DNA of 64,000 nt from Pantoea sp. RIT-PI-b (GCF_001187905.1 NZ_LGIS01000033.1:310001-374000); one strand, 5' to 3'. Positions 17,466 through 25,512 are shown, numbered from the stretch's first letter. A program made the numbers and translations. Notes: generated from the sequence alone by a model not told the origin.

Positions 17466-18470
17466 ATGGATATCACCGCTCCGCTTGATGTCAGACATGC
17501 TGCACCGAAAAATCGTCGCCTGGTGCTGCTGGCCTATGAATGCCTGTGTACGTTTGAGTTCGGCATTGCTGTCGAAGCGTTTGGTCGCGCAGATGAAGTG
17601 TTCGGCGCACCGCTGTATGAATTGTCTGTGGCATCGGTTGAAGAGGGGATTTTTGCCGCGCAGGGTGGCGTACGCTTAGTGGTTGATGGCGGGCTGGAAC
17701 TGCTGGAGGATGCCGGCACCATCGTGATTCCCGGCTGGCGCAGCGTACATGAACCGGCCTCGGAAGCACTTATTGCGGCGCTGCAAAAAGCGCACCGCAA
17801 CGGCACGCGAATTGTCTCGATCTGCGCGGGAAGTTTTGTGCTCGGTGCGGCGGGATTGCTCAACGGAAAACGCGCGACCGCACACTGGAACAGCACCGAC
17901 ATTCTGGCGCAACGCTTTCCAGACGTGCAGGTTGAGCATGGCATGATTTATGTTGATGAAGGCAGCGTGATCACCTCGGCGGGTGGCGCGGCGGGCGTTG
18001 ATTTGTGTCTACATTTGATTCGTCGGGACTATGGTATTGACGTTGCCAACCGTACCGCGCGCCGCATGGTAACGCCGCCGCTGCGCGAAGGTAATCAGGC
18101 GCAGCTGATTCAGCAACCGGTGCCGCAACGTCGGGCCAAAAGTCTCGCTCCGCTGCTCGACGATCTGCGCAATCATCTCAATACGCCGCTGGTAATTGAC
18201 CAGCTTGCCCGGCAAGCCGGCATGAGCCGTCGCACCTTTATGCGCCGTTTTCATGACGCAACCGGTACCACGCCCGGTGAATGGATGCTGAGCGTGCGGC
18301 TGGAGAAAGCCTGCGGCTTGCTGGAAAACGGCAAGCTGAGCATCGATCAGGTCGCCGAGTTGGCCGGTTTTGGCTCACCGGAGACCTTAAGACATCACTT
18401 CAGACAACGACTGAATACCACGCCGACCCGCTGGCGCAAGGCATTCAGCCAACGTGCGTTATTGGGTTAG
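17466..18470 (+). CDS. GlxA-type AraC-family regulator (DJ-1/PfpI domain)
   Basis: A 334-aa regulator with an N-terminal DJ-1/PfpI (class I amidotransferase-like) domain (the nucleophile-elbow region is RIVSICAGSFVLGAAG) and a C-terminal AraC HTH pair (LARQAGMSRRTFMRRFHDATG ... VAELAGFGSPETLRHHFRQR). The ATG at 17466 begins the recognisable homology. It is divergent from the MFS exporter, its most likely target. Its 3' end overlaps the convergent lipoprotein gene by 12 bases. Confidence 0.9.
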   Translation: MDITAPLDVRHAAPKNRRLVLLAYECLCTFEFGIAVEAFGRADEVFGAPLYELSVASVEEGIFAAQGGVRLVVDGGLELLEDAGTIVIPGWRSVHEPASEALIAALQKAHRNGTRIVSICAGSFVLGAAGLLNGKRATAHWNSTDILAQRFPDVQVEHGMIYVDEGSVITSAGGAAGVDLCLHLIRRDYGIDVANRTARRMVTPPLREGNQAQLIQQPVPQRRAKSLAPLLDDLRNHLNTPLVIDQLARQAGMSRRTFMRRFHDATGTTPGEWMLSVRLEKACGLLENGKLSIDQVAELAGFGSPETLRHHFRQRLNTTPTRWRKAFSQRALLG

Positions 18471-19190
18471 CGTGGTGGCATCAAACAGGAATAGCCGCGC
18501 GGCACCGGAGAATTTCACTACGCAGCTCTCCAGCATTTTCTGCGTTTCTTCGGTGACTTTGGCGTAGCTATTGGCCTGCCATTGCTGCAGGGTATACTCC
18601 TGTACATTCACATCATCCCCACAATTAACGTCCTGCGAGAGAGAGGAATTCGCGACGCCCTTGCCCGAACGATGAATAATAGTGCTAAACAGCAGCTGAT
18701 AATTATCATCGCCACCCGCCAGATTTTTATAAACCAATTTCCAGGTGATGGGCGTAATGGTTACCGCACTGTCATATTTCTTGCTGGGATGTTTATCCAG
18801 CTCGGTTTTGAGTATCTCTGTGATGCGCGGCATTAAATAGGGCAGAGAAGGGTTCATAAAGCCGGCAACTTCAGTGCCTTTAAGTTCATCCTTGGTGAAA
18901 CCCGGCACGTTGCCGCCCCCGGCAAACATCATCGACACAAACTGCAGGGTTTTAAGCGCCGCGACTTTTGACGTATCGCCTTGCGTGACGTAGCGCAACT
19001 GGGTGTCCGATGGGCGACTAAAATCCGTTTCGAGCATCTGTACGCCCTCGAGATCTATCTGTGATTGGTTAGCGGAGATAATCTTCTGCGTCTGCACCAC
19101 TTTTGAGGTGGGTGGCAGGGGCTTATCGTTGGCACAACCGGACAGCAGTGAAATCAGGGTAAGCAGAGGGAGCATGAGTTGGCGTGGCAT
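18459..19190 (-). CDS. Predicted lipoprotein, unknown function
   Basis: A 243-aa protein with a lipoprotein signal peptide (LLTLISLLSGCAND; lipid-modified Cys at about 18). No domain was recognised. Asp at +2 relative to the Cys would favour inner-membrane retention by the enterobacterial Lol rule if N follows; here the order is C-A-N-D, so outer-membrane sorting is more likely. The mature part is polar, with two further Cys (NCGDD and ESCVV) that could form a disulfide in the periplasm. Confidence 0.7.
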   Translation of the reverse strand: MPRQLMLPLLTLISLLSGCANDKPLPPTSKVVQTQKIISANQSQIDLEGVQMLETDFSRPSDTQLRYVTQGDTSKVAALKTLQFVSMMFAGGGNVPGFTKDELKGTEVAGFMNPSLPYLMPRITEILKTELDKHPSKKYDSAVTITPITWKLVYKNLAGGDDNYQLLFSTIIHRSGKGVANSSLSQDVNCGDDVNVQEYTLQQWQANSYAKVTEETQKMLESCVVKFSGAARLFLFDATTLTQ

Positions 19191-19340
19191 TTTTTAATCC
19201 ATAGAGTGGTTTGTCCTTGATAAGTGGCAGCATCGGCATAGGTGAGAAAAACTTTAGCGTTGAAAGGTACTGCGGACGAGATGAGGCGGATAGAGAGATA
19301 AAATAATGCGCAACAGATTGCGCATTATTTAGCGATGAAT

Positions 19341-19763
19341 TTAGTTACCGCGATAGGTTGAATAGCCAAACGGACTCAGCAGCAGAGGAATATGGTAGTG
19401 TTCGCCTTTGCTTTCCATATTGAACTCAACCGGAATTTCCGGGAAAAATGTTTTCTGGTTGCTCATTTTGTAATAGTCACCGGTTTTAAACACCACGCGA
19501 TAACTGCCAGCGCTAGCCGTTTTGTCTTCAGGGAACAGCGCACTAATACGGCCGTTGCTGTCCGTTTTGCCGGTTGCTAATTTCACCCAGTTATTATTTT
19601 GCTTTTGATCGAGTTCCACTTCAATACCGGAAGTGGGTGAGCCGGTTTGCAAATTTAATACGTGCACGCTAAGCGGATTTTTCGTGGTCGCAGCCTGAGC
19701 AGTAACGGCTGAAAGGCTGGTGGTTAACAGCAGTGCGCTAAGCGTGAAGAGGTGAGTTTTCAT
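19341..19763 (-). CDS. hiuH: Secreted 5-hydroxyisourate hydrolase (transthyretin-like)
   Basis: A 140-aa transthyretin-related protein that hydrolyses 5-hydroxyisourate, a product of urate oxidation. A signal peptide ending in AQA (about 24) places it in the periplasm. Family signatures are LSVHVLNLQTGSPTSGIEV, RVVFKTGDYY and EHYHIPLLLSPFGYSTYRG. The chain ends YRGN where the family normally ends YRGS. No other urate-pathway gene is next to it. Confidence 0.9.
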   Translation of the reverse strand: MKTHLFTLSALLLTTSLSAVTAQAATTKNPLSVHVLNLQTGSPTSGIEVELDQKQNNNWVKLATGKTDSNGRISALFPEDKTASAGSYRVVFKTGDYYKMSNQKTFFPEIPVEFNMESKGEHYHIPLLLSPFGYSTYRGN

Positions 19764-20109
19764 AAAAAATATCCGTTTTCTACAGGTAAATGAGCGCTAA
19801 GAGTAGAATCAGAATCAACAAAATAATAATCGATGAGACTAAATGTGAAATTTCCGATCTAGAGAAGCGGTACCAGGACAATGCGCCTGGAATATGAACA
19901 GTAATGTTTATTATTGCTCCACATTTCCCGCAGTCACACGTTTCAGCTGGGCGCAAAACCTAACCGATGATGATCTTAAAGCTAATGCTATGGGTCTTAA
20001 CTAGGTACTGCCTCGAAGAGTATCCGCTGGTTTCCCATTGCGGCTGAAGTTGCCAAAGCGCGTGCGCCGTTAAAACTGCCACCACAAATAGCGGCGCATT
20101 AAGTTAATG

Positions 20110-20131
20110 GGGAGCTTCGGCTCCCTTTTTT
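20110..20131 (+). terminator. Orphan intrinsic terminator
   Basis: Stem GGGAGC/GCTCCC with a TTCG tetraloop and six T. There is no annotated + gene upstream for 1.6 kb, so it may end an unrecognised small RNA or a decayed gene. Confidence 0.75.
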
Positions 20132-20343
20132 ATCTTTTTGCTAACCTGAGTGATTAATCCAAAAAGTAATTAAGAATATGCTGGGCGTGAACAGAAAGTT
20201 CATAATTCGCACTAAATAATATAGCGTTAAGCCCATGCCTGATTATTAGGCTGCAAATGTTATTTGATCATGAATAAGCGAAGCGGCAAATAAGATTAGA
20301 TTGATCAATAATTAATCAACCTAATGGTTTCTTGCGTGAAATA

Positions 20344-20403
20344 ACTCTCCTGACATGATGGAAGCTGTATTTAAGCGAAGCGTAAATACAGAGTCAGGAG
20401 AGT
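20344..20403. repeat. Two-tier perfect hairpin
   Basis: The outer arms ACTCTCCTGAC (20344-20354) and GTCAGGAGAGT (20393-20403) and the inner arms CTGTATTTA (20365-20373) and TAAATACAG (20383-20391) pair perfectly, with a loop AGCGAAGCG. It lies 50 bases beyond the stop of the KGG gene and may act as its 3' end, although the following T-run is weak. Confidence 0.6.
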
Positions 20404-20453
20404 GTTGTGCAGAAGTAAAACGCGGTTAAAAATGTATTGTTGTTAGGCTAATG

Positions 20454-20657
20454 TTATTTGCGTCGGCTAATTTTTCCTCCTTTCCTTCCCGCTTCAATGG
20501 CGCGGTCTGGATCGTTTTTGAAATTGCCGCCACTAGCCTGACCGCCCTTGCGCCCAGCCTCGGCTGCGCGTTCCTTATTCTCTGCGAAGTTGCCCGCGCC
20601 ACCACGACGTTGCGGCTTTTTTTCTTCCTCATCGGGTAGCTTCTTAGCGTCCGTCAT
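20454..20657 (-). CDS. KGG-repeat stress-induced protein (YciG-like)
   Basis: A 67-aa, highly charged, Gly-rich protein with two KGG-type motifs (RGGAGNFAENKERAAEAG; KGGQASGGNFKNDPDRAIEAG). The family includes YciG of E. coli and fungal con-10 and is induced in stress or stationary phase; the molecular role is unclear. The ATG at 20657 has a GAGGAG ribosome site; a longer reading upstream lacks one. A paralog lies at 25327-25512. The divergent neighbour is a YciE/YciF-like protein, echoing the yciGFE cluster. Confidence 0.85.
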   Translation of the reverse strand: MTDAKKLPDEEEKKPQRRGGAGNFAENKERAAEAGRKGGQASGGNFKNDPDRAIEAGRKGGKISRRK

Positions 20658-21106
20658 TGGTTCTCCTCTCTGTTCAATACCAACATGATGCAAAATAAAT
20701 GTAGTGCCATTTTTACCAGATTCAAGCCAGGATTAATCTTAAGGCTTAATTTAAGAATCTTGATTGTCTGACTATCGGTCAGTTTTTCATTCCTGTCGTC
20801 ATGCAAATTCCATGAATGCTGATTATTATTTTTTTAACGTAAAGAGGGAAGCTTTCATTGCAAGAATAATAAGCGAAGCGGTGGGATTGTTACATTTAAC
20901 CGCTCTCGCATTTCTTCGATTCATTACTTGCGTAGCGGCACTTGCTTGCTACGTTTAATTAATCTGCTCGTTTGGTTTTAATTAACGCTTCGCTTATTTC
21001 CAGTTTATTAACGTAATGAGCCGATGTAATCCCCACGGGTCGCTATCGACGGTGTTCCACCAGCAAACCGTTTTGTAACCCTGCTTTCCACTTTCGGAGC
21101 GAATTG
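20658..21106. other. 449-bp divergent intergenic region with inverted repeats
   Basis: A 13-bp perfect inverted repeat AATAAGCGAAGCG (20868-20880) and CGCTTCGCTTATT (20986-20998) flanks about 105 bases that contain a further small hairpin (CGTAGC/GCTACG, 20931-20953). A small stem CTGAC/GTCAG followed by five T lies at 20768-20787. No gene was seen. Confidence 0.5.
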
Positions 21107-21613
21107 ATGACCAAAGAAATTGTTTACCTGGATTGGTTGCGCGATGCGCATGCCATGGAAAAACATGCCGAGTCTTTGCTGCAGGCCGCAGCGCTGCGTC
21201 TGGACGCATTCCCGCTACTGCAGGCGCGTATCAAACAGTACATGCAACAAACCTGTGAACAGCAGAAGCAGGTGAAAGAGGCACTGAAGCGATACGACAG
21301 CAGCTGGTCGGCATTGAAAGAGGCGCTTGGCCGTATGTCGGCAGTGGGACAAGCGGCCAGCGATATGCTGCGCGATGAAGAGGGCGTGCGCATCGCGGTG
21401 AGCAGCTATGTGTTCTGCAATTATAAAGTGGCGACTTACACCGCACTGCTGGCCGCCGCGCAGCAGGCGGAAGACGCTGAGGGCGTGAAAACCTTCCAGC
21501 GTATTTTGCAGCATGAAACACAGATGGCCGACTGGTTGCTGTTACAGCTGCCGGAGGTGGCAAATGAGGCGATTTTACGGCGCACGGAAGTGGATATGCC
21601 CGGCCTGGTGTAA
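21107..21613 (+). CDS. Ferritin-like DUF892 protein (YciE/YciF-like)
   Basis: A 168-aa all-helical protein of the DUF892 ferritin-like family (YciE/YciF). Helices carry E/H pairs suited to a di-iron site (RDAHAMEKHAESLL; LQHETQMADWLL). Expected to be a cytosolic stress protein of unclear activity. ATG at 21107 is preferred over the TTG one codon before; GGAG precedes it. It is divergent from the YciG-like KGG gene, so both may be general-stress genes. Confidence 0.83.
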   Translation: MTKEIVYLDWLRDAHAMEKHAESLLQAAALRLDAFPLLQARIKQYMQQTCEQQKQVKEALKRYDSSWSALKEALGRMSAVGQAASDMLRDEEGVRIAVSSYVFCNYKVATYTALLAAAQQAEDAEGVKTFQRILQHETQMADWLLLQLPEVANEAILRRTEVDMPGLV

Positions 21614-22015
21614 TCGCTGAAAAATCGGTCAGCCGTTTGACGTTGCTGACCGCGTTCGTTTGCTGGCAGAAAATGCCTAATCAATATATTTAGAAATGCA
21701 ATCTATTAGTGTTGAGTCAAATTAACGTATATGCGATTAAAAAGATCATTCTTTAAAAGAAATGGCGATCAATTGCGTGCTTTCCTATAAATTAAGCAAA
21801 GAAATCGGTGTTGGTTCGAGTATTACTTTTTGATAAAGAAGTAATACTGATCAATGAAATTGATTTCAAATTAATTACTTTCCTGCCTCTAATGTTAAAC
21901 AACTGTCTGACGATAACAGCAGAGATGCCGCAATTTAAGTTGCGGAACATCTTCTATTGATAAAATTACATTGTTCTCTTCACTACTTTTCAATCAAAAT
22001 CATTGAGGTTTCTAA
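21614..22015. other. 402-bp AT-rich leader of the chemoreceptor gene
   Basis: AT-rich and without a gene. It holds a FliA-type promoter at 21890-21916 (separate entry). Nothing else was recognised. Confidence 0.6.
21890..21916 (+). promoter_or_regulatory. FliA (sigma-28) promoter for the chemoreceptor
   Basis: TAATGTTA-N11-GACGATAA matches the consensus TAAAGTTT-N11-GCCGATAA at 13 of 16 positions with exact spacing. It lies 100 bases before the start codon. Confidence 0.75.
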
Positions 22016-23581
22016 ATGGACGTAGTTCAAAGATTTTCGCGTAATGTAAAGTTGCGGACTAAATTAACAATATCCTCTGTGCTCAATATCTCCATGCTGC
22101 TATTAGTGGCGACGCTTGGCTTAAATTCGCTGTTGTTAGCGGAAACCGGCGTTAATGGCATGATGAAAGATGACTACCCAACCATCGCGCTCGGCAACCA
22201 ACTGATTGATGAAATAAACGTGACGATACAGCAGCAGGCGCTGCTGCTGAGCCCTATCGATGCGCAGCGTCGGGCCGCGATTCAAACCAATCTCCAGGAT
22301 GCCTCGAATAAAATCACGGAGACTTACAAGCAATTGGCGCTATTGGCGACGGACGAGGAGTCAAAAGCGTTTCTTGCCCGAGTTCAGGCCAAGCGGGTAG
22401 ATTTTCTTAAAGAGAGAATGGCCTTCTTCGAATTGATAAATAGTGATGTGAGTAAAGCGGTAGATTTCTATTTTACCGCGCTGACTTTAGCGCAAAAGAG
22501 TTATATTGCGGAAGTGGAGGGGTTTATTACGTTGCAAGAGCAGCAAATGAATGGCTCTTATGACAGTTTTATGGCGTCCTACAGCAATACTAAAATCTCC
22601 ATGATCATTATTTTTATTGTGGCTATATTGCTTTCGGCGTTTATTGGCTGGATTATTATCCGTTCGATTACTGTGCCATTAAGAAAAGTCATTGCGTTTC
22701 TTGGTCGGGTGGCTGATGGCGATCTCAGCTCTGATTTTCATGAGCAGCGTAAAGATGAAATGGGGCAGCTAATTAATGCCATTCAGCAAATGCAGGAGAA
22801 AATGTCGGGCATTGTTAGCCATATTCGTATTAGCGCAGAACAGATATCCGGTGGCGCCAGCGAAATAATGTCAGGCACCAACGATCTTGCTGCCCGTACG
22901 GAAGAGCAGGCCAGTTCGGTGGAGCAAACCGCGGCTTCGGTTGAGGAGTTCAGCGCCACTATCAGTAACACCCGCAACAATACCCACGTAGCGGCGGATC
23001 TCTCAACCAAAGCGGAAAGCGCTGTGGGGCAGAATGCCAGCATGATGGACAATGTCGCGACCAAAATGGCCGAGATTCATGATTCCGCTAGCCGCATGGC
23101 TGACATTATTAACCTGATCGATTCCATCGCCTTCCAGACCAATATTCTGGCGCTCAATGCCGCTGTCGAGGCCGCACGCGCCGGCGAACATGGCCGTGGT
23201 TTTGCCGTGGTGGCGCAGGAAGTGCGAGCTCTGGCTCAGAAAACCGCTACCTCTTCGCATGAGATTCGTCACTTGATTGAAGAGTCTTCGACGCGCATTG
23301 CGGATGGTCGCGATATGGTCACCGACGCCAATACCTTGATGTCCGACATGATGTCCAACGTTGCCAGCATGAAAGAATTACTGGTGCAGATAAACCAGGC
23401 CAGCAGCGAGCAGGCGGATGGCATCAGCCAGATCAACACCGCCATCAGCCAGATTGATATTACCACGCAGCAAAATGCGTCGCTGGTTGAGCAGTCGTTG
23501 GCGGCCTCGGCAATGCTGAGCGAGCAGGCGAACAATATGGTGAACAGCGTTAGCGTGTTTACGCTGCGCAGAACGGCATAA
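22016..23581 (+). CDS. Methyl-accepting chemotaxis protein
   Basis: A 521-aa transmembrane chemoreceptor. TM1 is at about 21-40, followed by a four-helix periplasmic sensor, TM2 at about 193-213 (IIIFIVAILLSAFIGWIII), HAMP, and the signalling domain with the conserved hairpin tip (DSIAFQTNILALNAAVEAAR ... GRGFAVVAQEVRALA). It lacks a C-terminal CheR/CheB-docking pentapeptide (ends FTLRRTA), so it may depend on helper receptors for adaptation. Ligand unknown. Transcribed from its own FliA promoter and followed by a hairpin. Confidence 0.95.
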   Translation: MDVVQRFSRNVKLRTKLTISSVLNISMLLLVATLGLNSLLLAETGVNGMMKDDYPTIALGNQLIDEINVTIQQQALLLSPIDAQRRAAIQTNLQDASNKITETYKQLALLATDEESKAFLARVQAKRVDFLKERMAFFELINSDVSKAVDFYFTALTLAQKSYIAEVEGFITLQEQQMNGSYDSFMASYSNTKISMIIIFIVAILLSAFIGWIIIRSITVPLRKVIAFLGRVADGDLSSDFHEQRKDEMGQLINAIQQMQEKMSGIVSHIRISAEQISGGASEIMSGTNDLAARTEEQASSVEQTAASVEEFSATISNTRNNTHVAADLSTKAESAVGQNASMMDNVATKMAEIHDSASRMADIINLIDSIAFQTNILALNAAVEAARAGEHGRGFAVVAQEVRALAQKTATSSHEIRHLIEESSTRIADGRDMVTDANTLMSDMMSNVASMKELLVQINQASSEQADGISQINTAISQIDITTQQNASLVEQSLAASAMLSEQANNMVNSVSVFTLRRTA

Positions 23582-23588
23582 GTTGCGG

Positions 23589-23622
23589 ATACAGAATCCC
23601 CTGCGGATTCTGTATTCACCTG
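23589..23622 (+). terminator. Probable terminator after the chemoreceptor
   Basis: Perfect 11-bp stem ATACAGAATCC/GGATTCTGTAT; the T-tract after it (TCACCTGTTTT) is imperfect. Confidence 0.55.
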
Positions 23623-23631
23623 TTTTGCGTC

Positions 23632-23658
23632 TAAAGAGAATGCGTTAGCGGCCGATAA
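23632..23658 (+). promoter_or_regulatory. FliA (sigma-28) promoter for the small lipoprotein
   Basis: TAAAGAGA-N11-GCCGATAA has an exact core -35 (TAAA), exact -10 (GCCGATAA) and exact spacing. It ends 46 bases before the lipoprotein start and belongs to no flagellar cluster. Confidence 0.8.
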
Positions 23659-23704
23659 TCGAACCCGCAAAGGCTGCACCAGCAGCAACATTTAAGGAAA
23701 AATA

Positions 23705-24112
23705 GTGAAAAAGGCATTGATAGCATTGGCAGTTTTGACACTGGCAGGATGCGCCAGACCTTACGGACCCGCCACCACCATCATCAATCAGCAGATGGTG
23801 ACTCCTGACGCCAGCAAGCAGCAAACCAAAGTCACGGTGACGCGTAAGAAGCAATTTATCGGTAGTGCCAGCGGCAATCACTGCAAGTTTGTGGTGAATA
23901 TTGATGGGCAGGACGTCGCGATGCTGCGCCAGAACCAGTTTGTCAGCACCTATCTGGAAAATGGGCTGCATAAACTGCGCGTCAGCAATGACTGTTCAGT
24001 GCTAAGCCTGGGCATGCGTAAAACGCTGGATGTTGTTGCCGATGGCACGCCACAAGAGTATGCCGCAGAAGTCGGTTTCTGGGGGCAATACCGCCTGTGG
24101 CGCACCAACTAA
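23705..24112 (+). CDS. Small lipoprotein in the FliA regulon, unknown function
   Basis: A 135-aa predicted lipoprotein (VKKALIALAVLTLAGCARPYG read from a GTG start; lipobox LAGC, Cys about 17). The start is set by an AAGGA ribosome site and the signal peptide. The mature part (KQFIGSASGNHCKFVVNIDG ... LENGLHKLRVSNDC) resembles small periplasmic beta-rich domains, but no family was recognised; two Cys (HCKF, NDCS) could be disulfide-bonded. A FliA promoter directly upstream suggests a motility- or chemotaxis-linked envelope protein (inference). Confidence 0.75.
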   Translation: MKKALIALAVLTLAGCARPYGPATTIINQQMVTPDASKQQTKVTVTRKKQFIGSASGNHCKFVVNIDGQDVAMLRQNQFVSTYLENGLHKLRVSNDCSVLSLGMRKTLDVVADGTPQEYAAEVGFWGQYRLWRTN

Positions 24113-24155
24113 TTCGGTTGCTCAGCGCATAGCGCGAGTGTGTTCCATGCTTGCG

Positions 24156-24938
24156 CTAAATCGGCGCATAGTCGCCAGTGCCTTCTGGCCACGGCGTCAG
24201 CAAATCAAAACCGGTTTCCGTCACGGCGATGGTGTGTTCCCACTGCGCTGACAGCGAGCGGTCTTTGGTCACCACCGTCCAGCCATCTGACAACACGCTG
24301 GTGCCCGCTTTGCCGGCGTTGATCATCGGCTCGATAGTGAAGATCATCCCGGCCTGCAGCGCTAATCCCGCACCCGGCGTGCCGTAATGCAGGATTTGCG
24401 GATCGCCGTGATACACCTCGCCAACGCCGTGACCACAATATTCCCGCACCACCGAGAAGCCAGCTTTTTCTGCGACCTGCTGAATGGCTGCGCCAATATC
24501 GCCCAGCGTCGCGCCCGGCTTCACCACGTTAATGCCCGCCACCATCGAGTCGTAGGTGATCTCCACCAGTCTTTTCGCCCGCACCGACGGTTGGCCGACG
24601 TAATACATGCGGCTGGTATCGCCGTACCAGCCATCTTTAATGATGGCGACGTCGATATTAACGATGTCGCCATCCTTGAGCTTTTTCTCACCTGGAATGC
24701 CGTGACACACCACGTGATTGACTGAAGTACAAGTGGTGCGCATATAACCCTGATAGCCGATATTGGCGGGCACCACTTTGAGCTCGTTGACGATATAGTC
24801 GTGGCAAATCGCGTCCAGTTCATCAGTGGTGACGCCAGGTTTGACGTACGGCGTGATGATCTCCAGCACTTTGGCGGCGGCGTGTCCGGCGGCGCGCGCC
24901 AGTTCGATCTCTTCAGCGGTGTGCAGTTTGATGCTCAT
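24156..24938 (-). CDS. Type I methionine aminopeptidase (second, ParD-linked copy)
   Basis: A 260-aa type I Map, which removes the initiator Met from nascent proteins with a di-metal centre. Metal ligands are visible: Asp in DGDIVNIDVAI and DGWYGDTSRMYY, His in CGHGVGEVYHGD, Glu in MIFTIEPMINAG and QWEHTIAVTE. It is probably not the housekeeping map, which normally sits next to rpsB. Its ATG overlaps the stop of the upstream ParD-like gene by 4 bases, so the two are one operon under the dyad at 25188-25221. Confidence 0.92.
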   Translation of the reverse strand: MSIKLHTAEEIELARAAGHAAAKVLEIITPYVKPGVTTDELDAICHDYIVNELKVVPANIGYQGYMRTTCTSVNHVVCHGIPGEKKLKDGDIVNIDVAIIKDGWYGDTSRMYYVGQPSVRAKRLVEITYDSMVAGINVVKPGATLGDIGAAIQQVAEKAGFSVVREYCGHGVGEVYHGDPQILHYGTPGAGLALQAGMIFTIEPMINAGKAGTSVLSDGWTVVTKDRSLSAQWEHTIAVTETGFDLLTPWPEGTGDYAPI

Positions 24939-25180
24939 GACGCTATTCCCTGCGATGTGAATAAAGGATGGTCGAGCAGCTGCGCTAAATCAGCGCCGCT
25001 GTCGCGTTCGACGCGCATCAGTAAGCGCGTCAATTCCTGATGATTGAGGGTGGGATAAATCTCGGCCAGCATGCCGATCTTCATCCAGTGTTCTGCCTGT
25101 GCGTTGATGGAACGGCTCATGGCCGTGCTGGCAATGCGCAAGTTCTCATGCATTAAGTCGGAGATTTTTACGATACCCAT
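24935..25180 (-). CDS. ParD-like protein (antitoxin-type DNA-binding)
   Basis: An 81-aa protein starting MGIVKISDLMHENLRIASTA, resembling the ParD-like family with an N-terminal ribbon-helix-helix-type region. The ATG at 25180 is chosen for homology and its AGGCC ribosome site; a longer upstream reading is unlikely. The partner gene encodes a methionine aminopeptidase instead of a ParE toxin. A 34-bp dyad starts 8 bases upstream, as expected for autoregulation. Confidence 0.8.
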   Translation of the reverse strand: MGIVKISDLMHENLRIASTAMSRSINAQAEHWMKIGMLAEIYPTLNHQELTRLLMRVERDSGADLAQLLDHPLFTSQGIAS

Positions 25181-25187
25181 AATGTGG

Positions 25188-25221
25188 CCTATATATAAAA
25201 CGTATGCGTTATGTATATAGG
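25188..25221. promoter_or_regulatory. 34-bp dyad operator before the ParD-like gene
   Basis: The arms CCTATATA (25188-25195) and TATATAGG (25214-25221) and the inner AACG/CGTT pair around the centre; 14 of 17 positions are symmetric. It overlaps the likely -10/leader of the ParD-map operon and suits autorepression by the ParD-like protein. Confidence 0.65.
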
Positions 25222-25326
25222 TTATCACATGTGTGGCGATTGAAAAACGCATTGGGTTTGTTAGCGGAAAACCGTTTACGGTTAATAGGGGATGCCAATC
25301 CATGGCGAACAACATCCTAAGGCGCC

Positions 25327-25512
25327 TTACTCAGACTTCGTTGGAGGACGACGGCTTATTTTGCCTCCTTTCCGGCCCGCTTCAACGGCTCTTTCAGGGT
25401 CGTTTCTGAAGTTGCCACCGCTGGCTTTGCCTCCCGCACTGCCAGCTTCTTTTGCACGTTCCGGATTGTTAGCAAAATTCCCTGCGCCGCCTCTGTAGCT
25501 CTGTTTGTTCAT
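25327..25512 (-). CDS. KGG-repeat stress-induced protein, second copy
   Basis: A 61-aa KGG protein (MNKQSYRGGAGNFANNPER ... GGKASGGNFRNDPERAVEAG). Close paralog of the protein at 20454-20657; both share the GGNF(K/R)NDP(D/E)RA core. The ATG at 25512 has GAGG upstream. Role: stress or stationary-phase protein, mechanism unknown. Confidence 0.85.
   Translation of the reverse strand: MNKQSYRGGAGNFANNPERAKEAGSAGGKASGGNFRNDPERAVEAGRKGGKISRRPPTKSE

Larger units (their letters stand above)
19764..20453. other. Gene-free 690-bp AT-rich region
   Basis: No convincing gene. A 36-codon ATG reading frame at 19894-20004 and an in-frame, start-less coding-like stretch ending at 20103 could be remnants of a decayed gene. 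An intrinsic terminator on + (20110-20131) has no gene before it. A large hairpin follows at 20344-20403. The motif AAGCGAAGCG occurs at 20277-20286 and in the hairpin loop. Confidence 0.5.

Noticed and set aside
19894..20004. 36-codon ORF with ATG
   Set aside because: Only a GGA before the ATG and no family match; kept as part of the orphan-terminator observation, not as a gene.
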